The notes under the pieces are model-generated. The model saw nothing but the letters and a program-made list of their open reading frames with translations. It did no database searches and was not told where the DNA came from. Below, in pieces: positions 1 through 10,113 of a stretch of 64,000 nt of DNA. Source of the stretch: Desulfomarina profundi (GTDB taxonomy: Bacteria > Desulfobacterota > Desulfobulbia > Desulfobulbales > Desulfocapsaceae); contig NZ_AP024086.1 of the NCBI RefSeq assembly GCF_019703855.1, positions 4,112,501 to 4,176,500 on the forward strand. The letters run 5' to 3'. Position numbers and translations under genes: made by a program. Numbering within the stretch: position 1 is the first letter of the stretch; every line of letters starts with the position of its first letter.

Positions 1-756
1 ATAAAGCAGGTTCCTGATATGGAATCCAAGTTTAAAGTCGACGACAGCGGGACCTGGTATGACAGGGCCGATCTTGCCTGGAGAATGAACGAATATGATG
101 AGTATGCTGTAGAGCAGGCTGTACAGTTGAAAGAGCAGGTGGGTGATAGCGATCTCACCGTGCTGTGCATAGGCGGGGATCAGGTCAAGGAAACAATGAA
201 AAAAGCCCTCGCCATGGGATGTGATCGTGGGGCCCATATTCTCGATGACGAGGTGAGCACCAAGGAACCCTACCAGATTGCCTCCATTATCGCTGAATAT
301 GCTCAAGATAAAAGCTTTGATCTTATTTTTACCGGTATGCAGTCCCAGGATCGAGGCAGTGGACAGGTGGGTATATTGGTAGCTGAATTTCTGGGACTGC
401 CTAGTGTTTCCACCATTGTTGACTTTGTGTACGAGGATGGAAAAATCGATGTCAAGCGAGAGCTTGAAGGTGGTGTCAAGGCCTGTGTCGGTCTGTCTGC
501 ACCCGCCCTGCTAACCTGCCAGCTTGGCCTGAATACTCCACGTTATCCCACGTTGCCCAATATCATGAAGGCCAAGAAAAAAGAACTGCTTTCCATTCCT
601 GTTGAAGATCTGCTCAAGGTTGAGGCGAGGCAGGAAACTGCCAGGGTGTATTTCCCCGAAAAGAAAGGTGGTGGGCTTGTGCTGGAGGGTGAGGTCGACC
701 AGCTTGCCGATCAGTTGATTCAGATTTTGAAAGAGAAAACAGGTGTTTTTGCATAA
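1..756 (+). CDS. etfB: Electron transfer flavoprotein beta subunit (5' end outside window)
   Basis: Beta subunit of the heterodimeric flavoprotein that passes electrons from acyl-CoA dehydrogenases (or in bifurcating complexes) to the quinone pool or ferredoxin. The reading frame is open from base 1, where it encodes IKQVPD just before the first in-window methionine at position 19. The family usually begins a few residues earlier with an ILVCIKQVPD-like strand, so the true start lies just upstream and the ATG at 19 is internal. The AMP/FAD-binding core is visible in the GGDQVKETMKKALAMGCD helix and the DLIFTGMQSQDRGSGQVG loop. It is followed 11 bases later by etfA, so the two form an operon. 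Bifurcating versus classical ETF cannot be decided from this subunit alone. Confidence 0.95.
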   Translation: MKQVPDMESKFKVDDSGTWYDRADLAWRMNEYDEYAVEQAVQLKEQVGDSDLTVLCIGGDQVKETMKKALAMGCDRGAHILDDEVSTKEPYQIASIIAEYAQDKSFDLIFTGMQSQDRGSGQVGILVAEFLGLPSVSTIVDFVYEDGKIDVKRELEGGVKACVGLSAPALLTCQLGLNTPRYPTLPNIMKAKKKELLSIPVEDLLKVEARQETARVYFPEKKGGGLVLEGEVDQLADQLIQILKEKTGVFA

Positions 757-767
757 GGGGGAATGAT

Positions 768-1685
768 ATGAAACTGTTACTTATAGCGGAGTACAGAGAT
801 GGTCAATTGCTGGCGGGTTGGAGTGAACTGCTGGCATTTTCCAGAGAAATGGGTGGAGAAAGTGTGTTTTTCCTGGTCGGCAGCGAAGAACATTTACCGA
901 CCTGTGACGAAAAACTCTATCTGGCTGACAGTTCTGCCTGTGGTGAATACAATCCCGATCTTCATAAGAAGCTCATCGTTGATATCGTAAACAAAGAGCA
1001 GCCTGACATGGTAGTTTTCAGCCATTCTTCCTATGGTTGGGATCTTGCTCCACGTGTGGCTTTTGCCTTGGGAGCTTCGCAGGTTTCCGAGGTGGTTGAT
1101 GTTTCGGACGGTGTACCTGTGATTCCTGTCTGCAACAGCAAATTGAGGCGTGAGGTGAAAATAAAAACAGATCAGGCCGTAGTCACTCTTCAGGCGGGCG
1201 CTTTTGGCTTGCAGGAAGAGCCATCCGGTACACCTACCGTGGAGAAAATTTCTGTTGACGCTGCCGGAAGGACGACTTTCACCGGGTACGAACAGGCTGA
1301 AAGCGGTGGGGTCGATCTGGCCAAAGCTTCTGTAATTGTCAGCGCTGGTCGTGGAATAGGCAAGCCCGAGAATGTAGAAATGATAGCTGGTCTTGCCAGG
1401 GCTCTTGGTGGTGAATATGGGGCGTCCAGACCTGTTGTTGACTCCGAATGGGTGGAACATAACAGACAGGTAGGTACGACCGGGCAGACTGTCGCTCCCA
1501 AGCTGTATGTTGCCTGTGGTATTTCCGGTGCCATTCAGCACCTTGCCGGCATGAAAAAATCAGAATTTATTGTTGCGGTTAATACCGATAAGGATGCCCC
1601 GGTGGGAGAGGTGGCTGATGTCCTTGTTGTTGCCGATCTCAAACAGTTTGTTCCGGTGTTGACCGAGAAAATAGAGTCCCTGTAA
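768..1685 (+). CDS. etfA: Electron transfer flavoprotein alpha subunit
   Basis: FAD-binding alpha subunit partnering the upstream beta subunit. The 305-residue length fits the family. The C-terminal FAD domain shows the signature from SAGRGIGKPENVEMI (about residue 190) through SRPVVDSEWV, RQVGTTGQTVAPKLYVACG, GAIQH and IVAVNTDKDAP. The ATG at 768 follows a GGGGGA Shine-Dalgarno. The neighbouring SCP2-type lipid carrier, thioesterase, FadL-like porin and fadH suggest that this pair serves acyl-CoA oxidation. The protein should be cytoplasmic. No ferredoxin domain is fused, unlike some clostridial EtfA proteins. Confidence 0.95.
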   Translation: MKLLLIAEYRDGQLLAGWSELLAFSREMGGESVFFLVGSEEHLPTCDEKLYLADSSACGEYNPDLHKKLIVDIVNKEQPDMVVFSHSSYGWDLAPRVAFALGASQVSEVVDVSDGVPVIPVCNSKLRREVKIKTDQAVVTLQAGAFGLQEEPSGTPTVEKISVDAAGRTTFTGYEQAESGGVDLAKASVIVSAGRGIGKPENVEMIAGLARALGGEYGASRPVVDSEWVEHNRQVGTTGQTVAPKLYVACGISGAIQHLAGMKKSEFIVAVNTDKDAPVGEVADVLVVADLKQFVPVLTEKIESL

Positions 1686-1702
1686 ACGTCGGAGCAGCCA
1701 AA

Positions 1703-2014
1703 ATGATAGAATCAGTTTTTCAGGAACTGGCCGAACTGTTCGTGCCGGGCACTGTGACAGAGCCGGTCAGTTTCTATTTTTCCCTGGGTGAGTGTAAAAA
1801 GACGGTGAAATTATCTCCCGATACCTGTCTTGTGGAGGATGGTCGTACGGTTGAAAATGCGGATTGTGTCTGCAAAACCAGTCCCGACTTTTTTATGAAA
1901 ATCTGGCGGGAAGATTATAGACCAGGTATGAAGGATTTCATGACTGGCGTGATAAAATCAAATAATCCTGGTGCGCTGCAGGATTTTCTGCGCTGCTTTG
2001 GTAAAAGTGCATAA
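1703..2014 (+). CDS. SCP2 sterol-binding domain protein
   Basis: Small single-domain protein (103 residues) of the sterol carrier protein-2 type, a hydrophobic-pocket fold that binds acyl chains or acyl-CoA. The pattern is typical: an N-terminal helix, then the paired strands VSFYFSLGECKKTVKL and CLVEDGRTVENADCVCKTSPDFFMKIW, then the helical GMKDFMTGVIKSNNPGALQDFL segment that covers the pocket. It starts 17 bases after etfA and ends 14 bases before a thioesterase gene, so it is probably co-transcribed with both. A role as acyl carrier for beta-oxidation is inferred from context. The ligand cannot be read from sequence. Confidence 0.8.
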   Translation: MIESVFQELAELFVPGTVTEPVSFYFSLGECKKTVKLSPDTCLVEDGRTVENADCVCKTSPDFFMKIWREDYRPGMKDFMTGVIKSNNPGALQDFLRCFGKSA

Positions 2015-2028
2015 GGGGGACAGTTTCA

Positions 2029-2424
2029 ATGAAAGCTTTAACTGAAATAAAAGTCAGGGGATATCACTGTGATTTTTATGGACATGTGAATAACGCCCGA
2101 TATCTCGAATTCTTTGAAGAAGACAGGTGGGCTCGCCTTGAATCATCCATCGATCTGCAGAAGTGGGCAGAAAAAGGGTTGATTTTTCTTGTTGTAAATA
2201 TCAATGTCAATTATCGCAGTGCTGCCCCGGTTGGTGCAACACTCGCAGTGATTTCACGTCTTGAAAAAATTGGTAACAAAAGTGCAGTGTTAAAGCAGGA
2301 AATAGTATATAAGGAAACTGAGGAACTTGTGGCGGATGCCTTGGTGACCTTTGTGGTTCGGGATCGCAGCGGAGCGGTCGAGATGACAGGAGAGATCCTG
2401 AAAGAGATAGAAAAGCTGGGGTAA
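2029..2424 (+). CDS. Acyl-CoA thioesterase, 4HBT hotdog family
   Basis: A 131-residue hotdog-fold thioesterase of the 4-hydroxybenzoyl-CoA / YbgC-FadM group, which hydrolyses acyl-CoA to free acid and CoA. The catalytic signature is clear near the N-terminus: CDFYGHVNNARYLEFFEEDR contains the conserved Asp (in DFYGHVNN) and the Asn-Ala-x-Tyr-Leu helix. It is the last gene of the etfBA-SCP2-thioesterase run, with an AAGGGGGA ribosome site before the ATG. It may act as an acyl-CoA overflow valve beside beta-oxidation genes. Substrate length is not predictable. Confidence 0.85.
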   Translation: MKALTEIKVRGYHCDFYGHVNNARYLEFFEEDRWARLESSIDLQKWAEKGLIFLVVNINVNYRSAAPVGATLAVISRLEKIGNKSAVLKQEIVYKETEELVADALVTFVVRDRSGAVEMTGEILKEIEKLG

Positions 2425-2435
2425 TTTTTTTTTAT

Positions 2436-2483
2436 CACCATGAAACTTGGCTAACCTTGAGATGTGACAATTGTATCATGGTG
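2436..2483 (+). terminator. Hairpin after the etf/thioesterase run
   Basis: TCACCATGA (2436-2444) pairs with TCATGGTGA (2475-2483) and is followed by GTTTTAT. The loop is long (30 bases) and the T-tract poor, so this is a weak candidate for the operon's 3' end. A T9 tract lies just before the hairpin. Confidence 0.35.
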
Positions 2484-2545
2484 AGTTTTATTCGTAGTCA
2501 GGTTTTTAAGAGTGACAGCAGAAAACATGTTTCTTCGTTTTAAGG

Positions 2546-2575
2546 TTGACATTCATTGCGTTTATGGATTACACA
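2546..2575 (+). promoter_or_regulatory. Candidate sigma-70 promoter for the FadL-like porin
   Basis: A perfect TTGACA (-35) at 2546 is followed after 17-18 bases by TTACAC/TACACA as a poor -10 box. It lies in the otherwise gene-free 2425-2706 interval, about 130 bases before the porin start. It is suggestive only. Confidence 0.35.
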
Positions 2576-2706
2576 AAGATAATTGAAAAGATAATTGCAT
2601 TCTTCGTATTGACTTGAACGTAAAGGTTAGATTCGCTGTGATTGCTATGGAGCGTCTGCCGGATCATGGCAGACATGAGAATGAAATAGACAGAGGGGAG
2701 ATGAGC

Positions 2707-3924
2707 ATGAAAAAAAGGATATCTGTGTTAGCGTTGGCGTCCATTTTTGCGGCAGGTTCGGCATTAGCGTCCGGCTGGAGAATACCTGAGCAGTCCGTTG
2801 ATTCAACGGCAAAAGCAGGTGCAAACGTTGCATCAGCTTCGCGGGCTGACGCTTCCTATTATAATCCCGCCAATATGTCCTGGATGGATGATACCTGGTA
2901 TTTGGAGGTTGATGCAACATACATCTACCTTTCTGAAATTGACTATGAAGACGCGCGTAATCCCGCTTTTAATTCAAGTTCCGAGTCGGAAAACTTCTTT
3001 GTGCCCACCGGTTTTGCAGTTTCTCCACTGTTCGGTGGTTTTCGCTTTGGTTTTGCAGTGGTTGCTCCTTACGGTCTTTCAAAGCAATGGAAAGACCCTT
3101 ACGCGAAAGCTGTAGCCGAGGAGTTTTCACTGACTGTTATTGAAGTCAATCCGACGGTTTCCTATAAGATAGGTGATATGTTTTCAATAGCAGCCGGGCC
3201 TCGGATGCTCTATGCCGATGCCACGGTTAAAAGCGATGCTTCAGGCCTTGGGGTTCCCCTGTCCAGAGACATGGACGACAGTACTGTAGAGTGGGGGTGG
3301 AATGTTGCAGCAGCTGTTAAACCGATAGAGCCTTTAAATATTTCCGCCACCTATCGTTCCCATGTGGACCTGGATTTTGAAGACAATGCCAGACTGAATC
3401 TCATGGGGACGAAGTTGACCCTGAGTACCGATGTTTCCGTTCCCGCGCCCGCTGTATTTACCCTGGCAGTTGCCTATGATGTTCTTGAAAATCTGAATGT
3501 GGAACTGGGGTGGGACAGAACATTCTGGTCAGAATACGATAAGCTTGATTTCAATTTTTCTCCGACGGTACCGGGTAATCCTTTCGAGCCACCGGTCGAA
3601 AAGAACTGGGATGATTCCGACGCCTTCCGTATCGGGCTGACCTATGCACTCAATGATTCCCTGACTCTGATGGGTGGTTTTGCCTTTGATAACAATCCTG
3701 TTCCTACTGAGACCGTTTCCTTTGAATTACCGGATTCCGATGCTTTCCTCTATTCCCTGGGAGCCCAGTATAAGATCAATGAGAAACTGGAAGTGGGTCT
3801 TGGTTTCCTTTATGACTACAAGAAAACCAGGACCGTTAAGGTGACACCAACTGACAGGGTCTATGGTGAATTTACCAATGCCTCTGCTATTTTGATTACA
3901 GCGGGATTGAATTATAAGTTTTAA
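2707..3924 (+). CDS. Outer-membrane long-chain fatty acid transporter, OmpP1/FadL family
   Basis: Outer-membrane beta-barrel of the FadL/TodX family that takes up long-chain fatty acids or other hydrophobic molecules by lateral diffusion. The start is placed at ATG 2707 because GAGGGGAG ends six bases upstream and this gives a clean signal peptide (MKKRISVLALASIFAAGSALA, cut before SGWRIPEQS). Upstream in-frame TTG and ATG codons would spoil it. The N-terminal hatch motif is present (ASGWRIPEQSVDSTAKAG, then NPANMSWM, the family NPAxxA/M motif). Beta-strand alternation continues to a terminal Tyr-Lys-Phe typical of barrel insertion. The mature protein is about 385 residues. Its place beside etfAB, SCP2 and fadH supports a lipid uptake role. 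Confidence 0.88.
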   Translation: MKKRISVLALASIFAAGSALASGWRIPEQSVDSTAKAGANVASASRADASYYNPANMSWMDDTWYLEVDATYIYLSEIDYEDARNPAFNSSSESENFFVPTGFAVSPLFGGFRFGFAVVAPYGLSKQWKDPYAKAVAEEFSLTVIEVNPTVSYKIGDMFSIAAGPRMLYADATVKSDASGLGVPLSRDMDDSTVEWGWNVAAAVKPIEPLNISATYRSHVDLDFEDNARLNLMGTKLTLSTDVSVPAPAVFTLAVAYDVLENLNVELGWDRTFWSEYDKLDFNFSPTVPGNPFEPPVEKNWDDSDAFRIGLTYALNDSLTLMGGFAFDNNPVPTETVSFELPDSDAFLYSLGAQYKINEKLEVGLGFLYDYKKTRTVKVTPTDRVYGEFTNASAILITAGLNYKF

Positions 3925-3949
3925 GGCCACCATACGAGAAAAACAGGTG

Positions 3950-3982
3950 CAGCTCTTTACTGTGTATTGCAGTAAAGAGCTG
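3950..3982. terminator. Hairpin between converging porin and radical SAM genes
   Basis: A perfect 13-bp stem, CAGCTCTTTACTG (3950-3962) with CAGTAAAGAGCTG (3970-3982), has a 7-base loop. It lies between the 3' ends of two convergent genes and probably terminates both, although there is no strong T-tract on either side. Confidence 0.6.
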
Positions 3983-4031
3983 CTGTCTGAATTGACTGCA
4001 CCGTTTATATGGATCTGACTCTGCCTGACTG

Positions 4032-4907
4032 TCAGAGACCCCGCATCGCTTCAGGTTTCAGGTTGATTTTTCCCTGGAGAGCCCTGCTGATCAACTCCAT
4101 GGTTGCAGCTTTGTCAGCCGGCAGTTTTGCTTTGATCGGCAGATAATTTGAAGCATGATTGGCGTGAAAATAACCGTCTGAGAGCTCAGTGTTGTCAAGC
4201 ATGATAAAGAGTTCTTCCAGCATTTCAGCAGCATTCAAGAGATAAAATTCTCCCTTTTGCCAGCTATTGTACAGTGGTGTTTCCGGTGTAAGCATAAGGC
4301 TGAGTGCTCCCACATATTCGGGATCAATTGCCGTCAGAACCCGACCGGTTTCCTCAGCATGAATGCGGGATCGGATTTTCTGGGCAATGCCCAGAAGAAC
4401 AGTGATGGAGAGTTTGATACCGCTTTTGCGGATTTTTTTTCCCATCTCAATCATTCTGGCAGAATCTGAACCTTTGTTGATGGCCTGCAGGGTGACATCA
4501 TCTCCAGACTCAAGCCCCATATAGGCAATACCGAGCCCCAGGTTTCGAAGTTCTTCCAGTTCTTCCCTGCTTTTTCTACGAATGGATTTGGTGTTTGCAT
4601 AAACCCCGACCCTGGTGACCCAGGGAAGTTTTTCCCTGATAGCGGAAAGAATTTTTACAAGTCTTTTCTGGGGCAGGATCAGAGCGTCTCCGTCGCAGAG
4701 AAACAGTCTGTTCTGGTGACGACAGTGCTGTGCTGCAAAATCGATATCAGCCATGATGATATCGTCGTTTTTAATGGAAAATCGACTTTCCTTATACATT
4801 CGACAGAAGGTACATTTGTTGTGAGAACAGCCGGTGGTTACCTGTAACAGTATGCTGTAGGCTTCGCTGGGTGGTCTGAAAATATTTCCCTGGTAGTCCA
4901 TTGTCAT
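4032..4907 (-). CDS. Radical SAM protein
   Basis: A 291-residue radical S-adenosylmethionine enzyme. Near the N-terminus TTGCSHNKCTFCRMY gives three cysteines spaced CX4CX2C, a slight variant of the canonical CX3CX2C that binds the 4Fe-4S cluster. The following aromatic and charged residues are as usual. Further on, FLCDGDALILP and GLESGDDVTLQAINKG match the SAM-binding strands of the Elp3/MiaB-like superfamily. The C-terminal SDGYFHANHASNYLPIKAKLP is a motif I associate with a conserved uncharacterised radical SAM group. No B12-binding domain or extra cluster motif is seen. It is transcribed alone, divergent from fadH. The substrate is unknown. Confidence 0.85.
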   Translation of the reverse strand: MTMDYQGNIFRPPSEAYSILLQVTTGCSHNKCTFCRMYKESRFSIKNDDIIMADIDFAAQHCRHQNRLFLCDGDALILPQKRLVKILSAIREKLPWVTRVGVYANTKSIRRKSREELEELRNLGLGIAYMGLESGDDVTLQAINKGSDSARMIEMGKKIRKSGIKLSITVLLGIAQKIRSRIHAEETGRVLTAIDPEYVGALSLMLTPETPLYNSWQKGEFYLLNAAEMLEELFIMLDNTELSDGYFHANHASNYLPIKAKLPADKAATMELISRALQGKINLKPEAMRGL

Positions 4908-5027
4908 TCAGTCCTCTTGATATGAAGTTATCGTTTACGTTAAGATAAATATAAGCTATCTTTTCTGAAAAGGAAAGATGCTGGATGTTTCAATGATGCA
5001 GTTACCATGGATTCGGGTTGAAAGTAA

Positions 5028-7060
<2,033 letters not shown>

Positions 7061-7068
7061 GATTAAGG

Positions 7069-7619
7069 TTAATGTGACACCATAAAATCATATCGTTCCA
7101 GCAGGGAATGAATGGCTCCTTTTGTGGTAAGTCTGCTGGAATAGAGACTGAATCCGTTTACATAAAACTCTGGGCTTTCAAGAAAACTGTTAGTCACAAG
7201 AAATTGCTGCAGGTGTCGGATCGGGCAGTTTTTCAGCCTGGCCAGGGTGATATGAGGAGAATATTTTCGGTTTTCTCCCCGGATACCGATTATTTTAAGA
7301 GTATTTTCTATTCGTTTGCGTAAAAGAGTAAGTGGCTCCTTCGGCCTCACTCCTGCCCAGAGAACACGGGGGTGGAACGGGGTGGAAAAACGCCAACTCC
7401 CTTGAGACGGAGAGCAAAACTTTTATTTTCCAGAGCTGTTTCCTGGAGACACTCCTTTATATCCAGCAGCTTTCCTCCTTCAACCTCGCCTATGAACTTC
7501 AGGGTAAGGTGGAGCTGGTCGGTGGGTACCGTTCGCGCCCGGGGCAGTGAACTGCCAAGCCCGGTTAATCCTTTCCTGATATTGTCCGGCAGATCGACGG
7601 CAATAAAAATCCGTTTCAA
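7069..7619 (-). CDS. thpR: RNA 2',3'-cyclic phosphodiesterase, split by a frame break
   Basis: 2H-phosphoesterase (LigT/ThpR) acting on RNA 2',3'-cyclic phosphates. The first half begins MKRIFIAVDLP and carries the first HxT motif in DQLHLTLKF, then stops after VFPPRSTP. The second half, in another frame, carries the second motif in YSPHITLARLK. Adding one G to the + strand G5 run at 7368-7372 (C on the coding strand) joins them through RVLWAGVRPKEPL, exactly the segment expected in the family, giving 183 residues. The start overlaps the stop of tcdA by four bases, so the two are translationally coupled. As given, the gene is broken in a G homopolymer, like fadH. Confidence 0.85.
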
Positions 7620-8380
7620 TTGTTCTCCCCTCTGCTGCTCAATTGCAGGATGGCCATATTGGCAATGATGAGACCGAAAATTCCTGTGATCGTTGGAAGG
7701 CTCCCGAGACTGTTGCGTTTTCTGCCTCTGTCTGCAAAAGGAGTTTCTCCGATAATTTTTTCCTTTGTATTTTCCTGTGCTTTTTTATAATCGAAGTTGA
7801 TCTTCTCCGTTGAATAAACAACGCGTATGCCGTGGGTGATATTTCTTTTTCTCAGCCGTTTACGTAAGTGTTTTGCTAGAGGGCAGCCGGTAGTATCAAA
7901 AAGATCACCTGTCCTGATGAGCAAAGGGTCAGTGCGAAGGGCTGCGCCCATGGAGCTGATTGTGGGGATTTCAAGGTGAAAGGATGCCGACAGGAGTTGA
8001 CTCTTTGGATTGAGAGAATCAATGGCATCAATTAACAGATCCGGAGGTGGGGAAAGGATTTTTTCGAGAGTTTCTTCTCCTGCAAAAAGCTGTTGAGATT
8101 CTATTCGGCAATGGGGATTGATGGTCAACCCTCTCTCTCTGGCTGCCTCAACCTTTGGTTTTCCCAGGGTATTTTCCAGGGCAAGAATCTGTCTGTTTAT
8201 ATTACTGGGTTGCACTGTATCAAAATCGACAAGACGCAGATTACTTATCCCGGCCCGAATAAGTCCTTCCAGGGCATATCCTCCAACGGCTCCAAGACCG
8301 ACTATGGTCACTCTTTTTGACTGGAGTAATTGGAATTTCTCATTGCCGAGTAACTGTCTGGTTCTTTTAAAACGGTCCAT
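7616..8380 (-). CDS. tcdA: tRNA threonylcarbamoyladenosine dehydratase (ThiF/E1-like)
   Basis: E1-like enzyme that cyclises t6A37 of tRNAs to ct6A using ATP. The N-terminus reads RFKRTRQLLGNEKFQLLQ, followed by the dinucleotide fold VTIVGLGAVGGYALEGLIRAG and DFDTVQPSNINRQ, the adenylation signature of the ThiF superfamily. Later PTISSMGAALRTDP and the terminal GSLPTITGIFGLIIAN match TcdA/CsdL. I chose ATG 8380 because it starts at the family N-terminus. The frame stays open to ATG 8452, which would add 24 unrelated residues. It is coupled to thpR downstream. Confidence in the family is high, and moderate for TcdA versus a general ThiF protein. Confidence 0.8.
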   Translation of the reverse strand: MDRFKRTRQLLGNEKFQLLQSKRVTIVGLGAVGGYALEGLIRAGISNLRLVDFDTVQPSNINRQILALENTLGKPKVEAARERGLTINPHCRIESQQLFAGEETLEKILSPPPDLLIDAIDSLNPKSQLLSASFHLEIPTISSMGAALRTDPLLIRTGDLFDTTGCPLAKHLRKRLRKRNITHGIRVVYSTEKINFDYKKAQENTKEKIIGETPFADRGRKRNSLGSLPTITGIFGLIIANMAILQLSSRGENN

Positions 8381-8569
8381 GGAATTTGAGTTCTGAAGTT
8401 TTATCTTAAAATTCCACCATGGAAGGTGTTTTGTCGCTGTTGGGATTTTCATTTGCTTCTTGCAGCTGAACTTTTTTTTAGTCCGGCCTGCATTTATCGA
8501 ACTATGGTTACCATACCCCTCGACAGGCGAAAAGAATAATTTTCAAGGTTTTCTTTATAAAAAACAGAC

Positions 8570-8598
8570 TTGACACAGAAACGATAATTAATTACATA
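8570..8598 (+). promoter_or_regulatory. Promoter of the PerR-like gene with AT-rich operator-like sequence
   Basis: TTGACA (8570-8575), 17-base spacer, TACATA (8593-8598). The spacer and following bases (GATAATTAATTAC, TGATAATAGTTA) resemble the AT-rich inverted repeats bound by Fur/PerR proteins, so autoregulation is plausible. This reading is by eye, without a motif scan. Confidence 0.5.
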
Positions 8599-8627
8599 TG
8601 ATAATAGTTACTAACAACAGGAGCCCT

Positions 8628-9035
8628 ATGCAACTTCGAATGACAAATCAGCGGGAGATTATTCTCAGCGAGCTGAAAAAAAGCAGACAGCACCTGACCG
8701 CTGATGAGTTGTATGACAGGGTGAAAAAGGATATGCCGAGGATCAGCCTGGCAACCGTTTATCGGAACCTGGAAATTCTCTCCGAGGCAGGATTGATCGG
8801 AAAACTGGAAATCAGTGGCCGGCAGAAGCGATTTGATTATGATGTCTCAGAGCATGATCATATTTATTGTGCAATCTGTCACCGGGTTGATAACCTGGAT
8901 ATTGACCGTCAGGGGTTGCATGCCAGGGAAATCAAGGCTGTGAAAGGTTACCGTGTTTCAGGTTACAGGCTGGAAATTGTGGGTATCTGTCCGGCCTGTC
9001 AGAAAAAACAGGAAAAAAAGGAGAAGGAAAAATGA
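8628..9035 (+). CDS. Fur-family transcriptional regulator, PerR-like
   Basis: Metal-dependent repressor of the Fur/PerR family. Residues 1-80 form the winged helix (RMTNQREIILSELKK, then SLATVYRNLEILSEAGLI, the family recognition helix). The C-terminal dimerisation domain has HDHIYCAICHRVDNL and a final CPACQK, giving the two CxxC pairs of the structural zinc site. ATG 8628 is preferred over 8598 because AGGAG sits six bases before it. The protein ends in a lysine-rich tail. The next gene overlaps by four bases (ATGA). PerR-like peroxide sensing is suggested by length and the CxxC arrangement. A Fur or Zur role cannot be excluded. Confidence 0.85.
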   Translation: MQLRMTNQREIILSELKKSRQHLTADELYDRVKKDMPRISLATVYRNLEILSEAGLIGKLEISGRQKRFDYDVSEHDHIYCAICHRVDNLDIDRQGLHAREIKAVKGYRVSGYRLEIVGICPACQKKQEKKEKEK

Positions 9036-9274
9036 GTGGATGTGGATGTTCCGCCAAGTCAAAGGAATTAAGCAGTGAACACAAGCAGGTTCTTGAGGCT
9101 CTGGCAAAATGTGATGGTCCCTGCGGGAATAAGGATATCGTTGCTGCCACAGGACTTGAAAAAAAGGTTGTGACCAGTAAAATTACGGCCCTGAAAAAGA
9201 AAGGTCTGGTAGACAGTCCTGTTCGCTGTAAATATGGTATCACGGACGAGGGAAAGAAGGCAATTAAGTGTTGA
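9032..9274 (+). CDS. Small winged-helix DNA-binding protein
   Basis: An 80-residue protein with a MarR/ArsR-like winged helix: HKQVLEALAKCDGPCGNKDIVAATGLEKKVVTSKITALKKKG followed by a GLVDSPVRCKYGITDEGKKAI wing. The N-terminus MSGCGCSAKSK and the Cys residues at CDGPCG and the C-terminal end are unusual and could bind metal or sense redox state. Its start codon overlaps the stop of the PerR-like gene, so the two regulators are made together. Target genes are unknown. Confidence 0.7.
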   Translation: MSGCGCSAKSKELSSEHKQVLEALAKCDGPCGNKDIVAATGLEKKVVTSKITALKKKGLVDSPVRCKYGITDEGKKAIKC

Positions 9275-9333
9275 GTTTTCAGTTTTCAGTCACGCCTGTA
9301 CGAATCTACGGCACTCCTGATCATTTACAGGGA

Positions 9334-9379
9334 TAAGGTAGATAAAAACACAGAGTTACAAATCCTGTGACCAGTTACG
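9334..9379 (+). repeat. 46-bp dispersed repeat, copy 1
   Basis: Runs from TAAGGTAGATAAAAACACAG to TGTGACCAGTTACG and matches 51997-52042 at 43 of 46 positions in the same orientation. It contains CACAG/CTGTG arms. A partial TGACCAGTTACGA copy recurs at 9461-9473. It lies in the non-coding 9275-9519 interval. Confidence 0.85.
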
Positions 9380-9414
9380 TTATGCCTTGTTGATGCAGGC
9401 AGAAAAGTGTAATG

Positions 9415-9452
9415 AAAAGGCCTGGAGATGATAAACTTTCTCCAGGCCTTTT
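9415..9452 (+). terminator. Rho-independent terminator after the PerR-like operon
   Basis: AAAAGGCCTGGAGA (9415-9428) pairs perfectly with TCTCCAGGCCTTTT (9439-9452) across a 10-base loop. The stem ends in a T-run on both strands, so it could work in either direction. Confidence 0.8.
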
Positions 9453-9519
9453 GTGGTTTTTGACCAGTTACGAGCCAACTCTCAGTGATTGAATGAATGT
9501 GATTTCAGTTGAGGATCCC

Positions 9520-10113
9520 ATGAAAAAACTTGTTGAAGTGACGAGGACATATCGAAAATTTTACCAGGACCATCGAATCCAGGGTGAATTTCTGCATGAC
9601 CTGGTAAACCTGGCACGACTGGGCGGTTCTGCCAGAAATAGTCAGCCCTGGCAATATATGGTTGTCAATGACCCGGAAGTATGTGAAAAAATTTTCCCTT
9701 TCCTGGGGTGGGCAGGATACTTGGCGGACTGGAAAGGGCCGGTGCCTGGAGAGCGACCGGCTGCCTATATTATTTGTCTGCTGAATAAAGAGAGGTTGGC
9801 AGGGTCGGAGGCGGAAGCGCAGTTTGACCTGGGAATTGCCACTCAGAATATCCTGCTCGGTGCGATGCAGTGTGGGATCGGTGGGTGCAGGATTGCTTCA
9901 ATCGGTGCTGGGCTGAGTCGTTTATTTGACATCCCCGTTCGTTTAACAATCTCCCTGGTTATTGCCCTGGGAAAACCGAGGGAAACCGTTGTTATTGAGG
10001 AGTGCAGCAATAATTCAACCGTCAGATACTGGCGGGATGAAGAGGGAGTGCACCATGTTCCCAAGCGAACCCTTGCGAGTTGCCTGGTGGAGCTGCCGCT
10101 GGTTAAACCTTGA
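9520..10113 (+). CDS. Nitroreductase family protein
   Basis: FMN-dependent oxidoreductase of the nitroreductase fold. FMN contacts appear as the ARLGGSARNSQPWQYMVV segment (the ASARNxQPW pattern) and the central IATQNILLGAMQCGIGGCRIAS helix, which matches the family's aGaaiqnillaA region. The C-terminus has VIALGKPRETVV. The start at ATG 9520 has TGAGGA upstream. An in-frame ATG at 9493 is also possible. The gene converges on the YchF-like gene, with stops overlapping by 11 bases. The physiological substrate is unknown. Confidence 0.85.
   Translation: MKKLVEVTRTYRKFYQDHRIQGEFLHDLVNLARLGGSARNSQPWQYMVVNDPEVCEKIFPFLGWAGYLADWKGPVPGERPAAYIICLLNKERLAGSEAEAQFDLGIATQNILLGAMQCGIGGCRIASIGAGLSRLFDIPVRLTISLVIALGKPRETVVIEECSNNSTVRYWRDEEGVHHVPKRTLASCLVELPLVKP

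Noticed and set aside
894-1541. Long antisense ORF over etfA
   Set aside because: Shadow of a well-supported gene. Low-complexity translation with no recognisable family.
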